A stretch of 33,976 bases of DNA from NCBI GenBank assembly GCA_902806405.1, contig CADCWL010000069.1:1-33976 (forward strand), in the 5' to 3' direction. The position numbers and the translations under genes are program-made. Shown here piece after piece: positions 29,170-33,976 of this stretch. The notes under the pieces were generated by a model. That model saw nothing but the letters and a program-made list of their open reading frames with translations. It was not told where the DNA came from and searched no databases. Origin of the DNA: an uncultured Thermomicrobiales bacterium. Lineage in GTDB: Bacteria; Chloroflexota; Chloroflexia; Thermomicrobiales; UBA6265. Each line of letters begins with the position of its first letter. Position 1 is the first letter of the stretch.

Positions 29170-29988
29170 ATGACGACCGAGCGACCGACCGCCGCGTCCC
29201 GACCGTCGAAGGACGAGCGCCGCGCCGCGGAGCGGGCGGAGCGGTTCGAGCTGCTGGGTCAGCTGCAGGAGATGCTCGAGCCGGTGATGGTCGCGCTCGG
29301 GCTGGTCTTCCTCGGGTTGTTGGTCGTGGAGTACGCGGGACCGCGGCTGACCGAGGCACCGGCGGCGTGGCTGGGCCGGACCCAGACGGCGATCTATTGG
29401 GTCTTCGTCGCTGACTTCGTGCTGCGCTTCGTGGTCGCCCCGGAGAAGGGGCGGTTCCTGCGGGCGAATTGGTTGGGTCTCGTCTCGCTGGCGCTGCCGG
29501 CGCTGCGACCCTTGCGGGCGTTGCGCGGGCTGCGGGCGGTTCGCTCGCTGCGGCTGCTGCGGCTGGTGAGTGGAGCGAACCGCGGGATGGGGGCGCTGCG
29601 ACGGATCGCGCGGGGGCGTCAGTTCGCCTACGTCGCGGCTCTGAGCGTGGCGGTGACGCTGCTCGGGGCGGTGGGAGCGCGCTCCTTTGAGCGGGGGGCG
29701 GAGGGGGCCACGATCGTCGGCTTCGGCGAGGCACTCTGGTGGGCGGGGACGCTGGTGACGACGATCAACAGCGGCAACGAGCCGGTCACCTTCGAGGGGC
29801 GGGTGATCGGGGTACTGCTGCGGCTCTACGCGGTCAGTGTCTTCGGCCTGGTGACGGCCTCGATCGCGACCTACTTTATCGGGCGCGCCGACCGCGCCGA
29901 CCAAAAGGCAGCGGCCGACCCGCCTCGCCGGCGGCCGATCGGTAACGTGCCGGCGGTCGGGCGGGGGGCAGGGCGGGCCCCGTGCTAA
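29170..29988 (+). CDS. Voltage-sensor ion channel with non-canonical filter
   Basis: A six-helix ion transporter of 272 residues. S1 is VMVALGLVFLGLLVVEY and S3 is IYWVFVADFVLRFVV. S4 carries regularly spaced Arg (RPLRALRGLRAVRSLRLLRL, about residues 113-131). The pore helix ALWWAGTLVTT is followed by INSGNEP at about 199-205, then S6 (VIGVLLRLYAVSVFGLVTAS). The K+ filter GYGD is absent and replaced by INSGNE, so ion selectivity is uncertain. The ATG follows a G5 run; a GTG 19 codons earlier (29113) is possible. The basic cytoplasmic tail is short. Confidence 0.85.
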   Translation: MTTERPTAASRPSKDERRAAERAERFELLGQLQEMLEPVMVALGLVFLGLLVVEYAGPRLTEAPAAWLGRTQTAIYWVFVADFVLRFVVAPEKGRFLRANWLGLVSLALPALRPLRALRGLRAVRSLRLLRLVSGANRGMGALRRIARGRQFAYVAALSVAVTLLGAVGARSFERGAEGATIVGFGEALWWAGTLVTTINSGNEPVTFEGRVIGVLLRLYAVSVFGLVTASIATYFIGRADRADQKAAADPPRRRPIGNVPAVGRGAGRAPC

Positions 29989-30102
29989 CATTTGGGAAGC
30001 GTGAACGCGGGCGTGCCGCCCCAGACATCGGCCCGGTGCGCGTCGCCCGCGCCTCGATACCCTCGCGAACTAGCGGCCCGGCCGGGCCGGAGGATCGCCA
30101 CG

Positions 30103-31590
30103 ATGGCCACCGCCGTTGCCGCCACCGTTCGCCCGCAGGGCGCCGCACCGGAACTGCCCGCCGAGCCGGACATCCGGGAGAACGTGATCGCCGCGCTTGG
30201 GAACACGCCGCTGGTGCGCCTGAACACGGTGGCCCGTGGCATCCGCACGCCCGTGGTGGCGAAGCTGGAGATGCTGAACCCGGGCGGCTCGGTGAAGGAC
30301 CGGATCGGGATCCGGATGATCGAGGAGGCGGAGCGCAAAGGCTGGCTCAAGCCGGGCGGCACGATCGTGGAGCCGACGAGCGGCAACACCGGGGTCGGGC
30401 TGGCGATGGCGGCGGCGGTGAAGGGCTACTCCTGCGTCTTCGTGATGCCGGACAAGGTGGCGCCGGAGAAGGCGGCCCTGCTGCGCGCCTACGGGGCGGA
30501 GGTGGTGACGACGCCGACGGCGGTCGAGCGCGACTCGCCGGAGAGCTACTACTCCGTGGCGGACCGGCTGACGCGGGAACTGCCGAACGCGTTCCAGCCG
30601 AACCAGTACTTCAACCCGATGAACCCGCGGACCCACTACGAGAGCACGGGGCCTGAGATCTGGCGGCAGACGGCGGGGCGGATCACGCACTTCGTGACCG
30701 GGGTCGGCACCGGCGGCACGATCTCCGGGGTGGCGCGTTACCTGAAGGAGCGCAACCCGGCGATCCGCGTGATCGGGGCCGACCCGCAGGGGAGCATCTA
30801 CACCGAGCCGGACAACATCCACCCCTACAAGGTGGAGGGGGTCGGCGAGGATTTTTGGCCGGGCACCTTCGATCGGAGCCTGGTCGACGAGTTCGTCCAG
30901 GTCAGCGACCGCGAATCGTTCATCATGGCGCGGCGGCTGACACGGGAGGAGGGACTGCTCGTCGGCGGCTCGTGCGGGCTGGCGGCCTGGGCGGCGCTGG
31001 AGGTGGCGCGGCGGGTGGATGATCCGGAGGCGCTGCTGGTGGTGCTGCTGCCGGACAGCGGGCGGGGGTATCTGTCCAAGATCTACAACGACGACTGGAT
31101 GCGGGAGAATGGCTTCCTGTCGCGCTTCACCCAGCCGACGCGGATCGCGAGGGTGGTGGCGGAGCGCTCGGGCGAGGTGCCGAAGGTGGTCGCGGTCGGC
31201 AGCGACGCGCCGGTGGAGGAGGCGATCGAGCTGCTGCGGGAGCACGACATCTCGCAGCTGCCGGTGGTCCGGGCCGGGGCGGCGACGGTGAGCGGCGACG
31301 GCGGGCCGGCCCGGATCGAGGTCCACTCGGTGGTCGGGTCGCTGCAGGAGCGGAGCCTGCTGGACCACCTCTTCCGGAACCCGGACGTGCTCGCGGCGCC
31401 GGTCAGCTCGATCATGGAGGGTCCGTTCCCGCTGGTCGACGGCAACGAGGAGATCGAGCGGGTGGTGCCGATGCTGGCGGCGGGGGCGCCCGCGGTGCTG
31501 GTCCAGCGGGAGGGGGCGCTGATCGGGGTGGTGAGCCGGGCGGACGTGCTGGAGTACGTGACGCACCACCGCAAGGACGGGCCGCGATGA
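30103..31590 (+). CDS. cbs: Cystathionine beta-synthase with CBS domain pair
   Basis: A 495-residue PLP enzyme of the fold-type II family. The catalytic Lys65 is in GGSVKDRIG. The phosphate-binding loops are EPTSGNTGVG and VGTGGTISG. The N-terminal ALGNTPLVRL and the PTAVERDSPESYYSVADRL insertion match beta-synthases more than cysteine synthases. Two CBS domains follow (about residues 355-490: VPKVVAVGSDAPVEEAIELL; ISQLPVV; ALIGVVSRADVLEYV), which usually bind adenosyl ligands. It joins serine (or O-acetylserine) with homocysteine. GGAGG lies upstream of the ATG; a TAACAT at 29986 might be its -10. The adjacent gamma-synthase-type gene suggests a transsulfuration unit. Confidence 0.92.
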   Translation: MATAVAATVRPQGAAPELPAEPDIRENVIAALGNTPLVRLNTVARGIRTPVVAKLEMLNPGGSVKDRIGIRMIEEAERKGWLKPGGTIVEPTSGNTGVGLAMAAAVKGYSCVFVMPDKVAPEKAALLRAYGAEVVTTPTAVERDSPESYYSVADRLTRELPNAFQPNQYFNPMNPRTHYESTGPEIWRQTAGRITHFVTGVGTGGTISGVARYLKERNPAIRVIGADPQGSIYTEPDNIHPYKVEGVGEDFWPGTFDRSLVDEFVQVSDRESFIMARRLTREEGLLVGGSCGLAAWAALEVARRVDDPEALLVVLLPDSGRGYLSKIYNDDWMRENGFLSRFTQPTRIARVVAERSGEVPKVVAVGSDAPVEEAIELLREHDISQLPVVRAGAATVSGDGGPARIEVHSVVGSLQERSLLDHLFRNPDVLAAPVSSIMEGPFPLVDGNEEIERVVPMLAAGAPAVLVQREGALIGVVSRADVLEYVTHHRKDGPR

Positions 31591-31790
31591 AGCACACCGG
31601 CGCGAAGGTGCTGGATGGCGGGAAGCGGCGACGGCGGACGGTGGACCGGGATTGGCTCGACGGGATGCCTTCGACGATGGCCCGCTGGTTCCGGTCGCGG
31701 CCGCAGGGTGCGAGCGATCGGAGGCTGTATCTAAGGGAGGCCGGTTCCGGCGACGGTGAACAGGTCGGCCCGCGCGGCGAGGGGCGGTGA
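31587..31790 (+). CDS. Small ORF overlapping cbs by ATGA, doubtful
   Basis: A 67-codon frame starts in an ATGA overlap with the cbs stop and ends in a TGATG overlap with the Uma2 relic. The product (MKHTGAKVLDGGKRRRRTVD and onward) is basic and has no recognised domain. The overlaps favour a coupled gene, but the composition is also that of chance open frames in GC-rich DNA. Confidence 0.25.
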   Translation: MKHTGAKVLDGGKRRRRTVDRDWLDGMPSTMARWFRSRPQGASDRRLYLREAGSGDGEQVGPRGEGR

Positions 31791-32351
31791 TGTCGGTCGC
31801 GGCCGGGACGCTCACCTACGACGATCTGTGCCGGGCGCGGGAGGACGGCAAACGGTACGAGCTGATCGAGGGGGAACCGGTTTTGGTCGCGGCGCCGGCG
31901 CTGAAGCACCAGTGGAGACATCCGCCGAGATCCTGGTTGCCCTCCAGTGGGTGGTGAGCGAGCGGGGGCCCGCGTCGTTTTCACGGCGCCGCTCGACGTT
32001 CACCTCGGCGGCTCCTAGGTCCAGGCGGACCGTCTGGTCGTGCGGCGGAGGCGGGCGGGGATCGTGACCGAGGCGATGATCGAGAGGGCGCCCGAGCTCT
32101 TGGTGGAGATTGCGTCGCCCTCCTCGCGGGGGACCGACCGGGGGCGGAAGCCGGTGCTCTACGCCCGGTCCGGGCTGCGGGAGTACTGGTTCGTTGACTT
32201 GGCGCCTCGGAGCGTGACCGTCCATGGGGAGCCGGAGGGTGAGCGCTACGGGCGGGTCGAACGGGCGGAGGATGTGGCACGGTCGGTGATGATGCCGGGG
32301 CCGGGGGTCGACCTCGCCGGCCTCTTTGCTGGGTTTCCAAGAAGCCGCTGA
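31790..32351 (+). pseudogene. Uma2-family (PD-(D/E)XK-like) gene, broken by frameshifts and a stop
   Basis: The start is intact with GAGGGG upstream (MSVAAGTLTYDDLCRAREDG, KRYELIEGEPVLVAAPALKH). The homology then jumps frame near 31912 (SAEILVALQWVVSERG). It jumps again near 31974 (VVFTAPLDVHLGGS), meets an in-frame TAG at 32016, and continues to the end (RAGIVTEAMIERAPELLVEI, SPSSRGTDRGRKPVLYARSG, REYWFVDL). The active-site-type residues EIxSPSSRG and REYW remain. Two frameshifts plus a stop rule out a single sequencing error. Uma2 proteins have a nuclease-like fold of unclear role. Confidence 0.85.
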
Positions 32352-32400
32352 GCGATCAGGGGCGGGACCGACGGGATTAAACGAGAGGAGAAACCGAGCG

Positions 32401-33573
32401 ATGACCCACGATTGGCGCGAGGCGGCGTTCGAGACGCGGGCGATCCACGCCGGGCAGGATCCGGACCCGGTGACGGGGGCGGTGATCACGCCGATCTACC
32501 AGACGAGCACCTACGTCCAGGAGGCGGTCGGGGTCCACAAGGGGTACGAGTACTCGCGGACCGACAACCCGACGCGGACGGCGCTGCACGAGGCGATGGC
32601 GGCTCTCGAAGGGGGCGCCTGGGCGCTGGCCTACGCGAGCGGACTGGCGGCGACGCAGAACCTGACCTACCTGCTCTCGCCGGGCGACCACGTCCTCCTC
32701 TCGGACGACGCCTACGGCGGGACGTACCGGCTGATCGCGAAGGTGACGAGCCGGTACGGGGTCGACTTCTCCCTGGTCGACATGAGCGACCTCGACGCGG
32801 TGCGGGGGGCGATCCGGCCCGAGACGCGGCTGGTCTGGGTCGAGACGCCGACCAACCCGTACCTGAAGATCGTCGACATCCGGGCGGTGGCCGACCTCCT
32901 GACCGATCACCCGGCGCGGCTGGTGGTCGACAACACCTTCGCCTCGTCCTACCTGCAGCAGCCGCTGGCGCTGGGAGCGGACCTGGTGCTCCACTCGACG
33001 ACCAAGTACCTGGGCGGGCACTCGGACGTGGTGGGCGGGATCGTGGTCGGGAACGAGCCGGAGGTCCTGGAGACGCTGCGCTTCCACCAGAACGCGGCGG
33101 GGGCGGTGCCGGGGCCGTTCGACTGCTGGCTGACGCTGCGCGGGATCAAGACGCTGGCGGTGCGGATGGAGCGGCACAGCGCGAACGCGCGGACGGTCGC
33201 CGAGTTTTTGCGGGAGCACGACGCGGTCGGCCGGGTCTTCTACCCGGGGCTGCCGGGGCACCCGGGGCACGAGATCGCCAAGCGGCAGATGCGCGACTTC
33301 TCGGGAATGGTCTCGTTCACGGTCCGCGGCGGCTACGAGGCGGCGATGGCGGTGGCGGGGAGCACGAAGGTCTTCCAGCTGGCGGAGAGCCTGGGCGGCG
33401 TGGAGTCGTTGATCGAGCACCCGGGGCAGATGACGCACGCGAGCGTGGCGGGGACGGGGGCGGAAGTCGAAGATAGTCTCGTCCGGCTCTCGGTCGGGAT
33501 CGAGCACGAGAGCGACCTGATGGCGGACCTGCGGCAGGCGCTGGAGGCAGTGGTGCCGGCGGGGGTGGCGTAG
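32401..33573 (+). CDS. Cystathionine gamma-synthase/gamma-lyase-type PLP enzyme
   Basis: A 390-residue Cys/Met-metabolism PLP enzyme. The N-terminal AFETRAIHAGQDPDPVTGAV and PIYQTSTYVQ are typical. The cofactor-contact segment is YEYSRTDNPTR, the PLP Lys202 lies in HSTTKYLGGHSD, and the Asp that contacts the pyridine nitrogen is in LVVDNTFASS. The end (ESLIEHPGQMTHASV, RLSVGIEHESDLMADL) is complete. Sequence alone does not separate synthase from lyase; with the beta-synthase nearby, a gamma-lyase in reverse transsulfuration (homocysteine to cysteine) is likely. AGGAG lies upstream of the ATG. A strong hairpin follows the stop. Confidence 0.92.
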   Translation: MTHDWREAAFETRAIHAGQDPDPVTGAVITPIYQTSTYVQEAVGVHKGYEYSRTDNPTRTALHEAMAALEGGAWALAYASGLAATQNLTYLLSPGDHVLLSDDAYGGTYRLIAKVTSRYGVDFSLVDMSDLDAVRGAIRPETRLVWVETPTNPYLKIVDIRAVADLLTDHPARLVVDNTFASSYLQQPLALGADLVLHSTTKYLGGHSDVVGGIVVGNEPEVLETLRFHQNAAGAVPGPFDCWLTLRGIKTLAVRMERHSANARTVAEFLREHDAVGRVFYPGLPGHPGHEIAKRQMRDFSGMVSFTVRGGYEAAMAVAGSTKVFQLAESLGGVESLIEHPGQMTHASVAGTGAEVEDSLVRLSVGIEHESDLMADLRQALEAVVPAGVA

Positions 33574-33585
33574 GCAACGGGTCGG

Positions 33586-33616
33586 CCGGGGCCGGCCGAA
33601 TCCGGGCCGGCCCCGG
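33586..33616 (+). terminator. 12-bp hairpin after the PLP enzyme gene
   Basis: CCGGGGCCGGCC and GGCCGGCCCCGG pair around a 7-nt loop, 13 nt after the stop codon. No U-tract. Confidence 0.6.
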
Positions 33617-33750
33617 GCGACATCGGACAGGACGCGGGGGCCGCACCTGGCTTCGGCATCTCGCGGAGTCTGGGCCGTCCGTGCCCTTGGTTCGACGTTC
33701 GTCGCGGCCGGGGCTGCCCGACGGCGGGACGGTCGAGAAGGGACGGACCC

Positions 33751-33782
33751 GCGGGGCGGGGGGCTTGGCGCCCCCGCCCCGC
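33751..33782. terminator. 12-bp hairpin between convergent genes
   Basis: GCGGGGCGGGGG and CCCCCGCCCCGC form a 12-bp stem with an 8-nt loop, about 30 bp from the end of the minus-strand CorA gene. It probably serves that gene or both directions. The rest of 33617-33811 holds nothing else recognisable. Confidence 0.5.
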
Positions 33783-33811
33783 GATCTTCGCCGTGGCTCA
33801 AGGATTCTGGC

Positions 33812-33976
33812 TCAACCGAGCCAGCCTCGGCGCTTGGACGCTCCCCACATCGTGGCGGAGACAAGGAACATCAGCAGCAGCGAGAATCGGTCACCGTACC
33901 GCCAGTGCAGCTCGGGCATGTGGTCGACGTTCACGCCGTAGACGGTCCCAATCGGGGTGGGGGCGAAGAGGATCGC
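33812..33976 (-). CDS. corA: CorA-family divalent cation transporter, C-terminal end only
   Basis: The 54 visible residues are the end of a CorA-type channel. The tail of the first helix (AILFAPTPIGTVYG) is followed by the signature loop VNVDHMPELHWRYGD, the second helix (RFSLLLMFLVSATMWGA) and a basic tail (KRRGWLG). CorA proteins are pentamers that import magnesium, cobalt or nickel, with the loop forming the outer mouth. The usual YGMN reads YGVN here, a variation in the filter motif. The N-terminal cytoplasmic domain lies outside the window. Confidence 0.8.
   Translation of the reverse strand, partial: AILFAPTPIGTVYGVNVDHMPELHWRYGDRFSLLLMFLVSATMWGASKRRGWLG

Noticed and set aside
1-33976. 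tRNA, rRNA, CRISPR arrays, prophage or integrase genes
   Set aside because: No cloverleaf with a T-loop signature, no rRNA-like stretch, no repeat-spacer array and no integrase or phage structural motifs were seen.

Overview
This is a GC-rich bacterial chromosome segment (by eye near 70% G+C). GTG starts are frequent and Shine-Dalgarno sites are strong. The gene mix (DUF2254, YetF/DUF421, PRC-barrel and YsnF-type proteins, Uma2, secreted proteins with Thr/Pro-rich tails, an F420/FMN-type PPOX protein) suggests a Chloroflexota lineage close to Thermomicrobia. That placement is inference from gene content, not a phylogeny.

Layout. Positions 1-3050: start of a secreted protein (minus), a SAM methyltransferase, a decayed membrane-protein relic, and a beta-class DNA methyltransferase whose frame runs without a stop into a PPOX gene. 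3195-4044: a complete 850-bp IS5-family element inserted at the stop codon of the next gene. 4044-7355 (minus): secreted two-Cys protein, HtrA-like protease, two PRC-barrel proteins. 7563-10552 (minus): two PAP2 phosphatase-family genes (one with an amber codon) and two secreted proteins (one with a TGA at codon 3). 10832-15353: a YetF remnant, a membrane protein, a membrane-anchored duplicated-domain protein and an MMPL transporter. 15538-20101 (minus): a second trypsin-like protease, a lone receiver protein, a PRC-barrel/YsnF protein, a frameshifted small secreted gene, an EF-hand-like secreted protein and an 84-residue protein. 20541-24163 (minus): an OmpR-family response regulator overlapping a 978-residue PAS/GAF histidine kinase. 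24351-29988 (plus): PRC-barrel remnant, a 21-residue membrane microprotein, a frameshifted membrane protein, a DUF6328-like protein, YetF, DUF2254, an MscS-type channel and a voltage-sensor channel with an unusual filter. 30103-33573 (plus): cystathionine beta-synthase, a ruined Uma2 gene and a cystathionine gamma-synthase/lyase-type enzyme (transsulfuration). A CorA C-terminus enters from the right edge.

The most notable signal is a regulatory architecture present four times (A 7463-7522, B 10644-10703, C 20167-20226, D 24270-24329). Each is a 60-bp array of six GTTCAC-like half-sites (coding-strand orientation) at identical offsets 0/12/22/34/44/54. Each is followed by exactly 10 nt and a TAnnnT -10 hexamer, with no visible -35 box. 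Three arrays have a hairpin just upstream that could insulate them. The kinase/regulator pair sits between arrays C and D. I propose a compact two-component regulon controlling PRC-barrel, small envelope and secreted proteins. The units resemble the PHO-box repeats bound by OmpR-family regulators.

A second theme is gene decay. At least eight loci carry in-frame stops, frameshifts or truncated remnants, several at homopolymers. Either this is a real accessory region undergoing decay or the assembly has residual errors; reads would decide.
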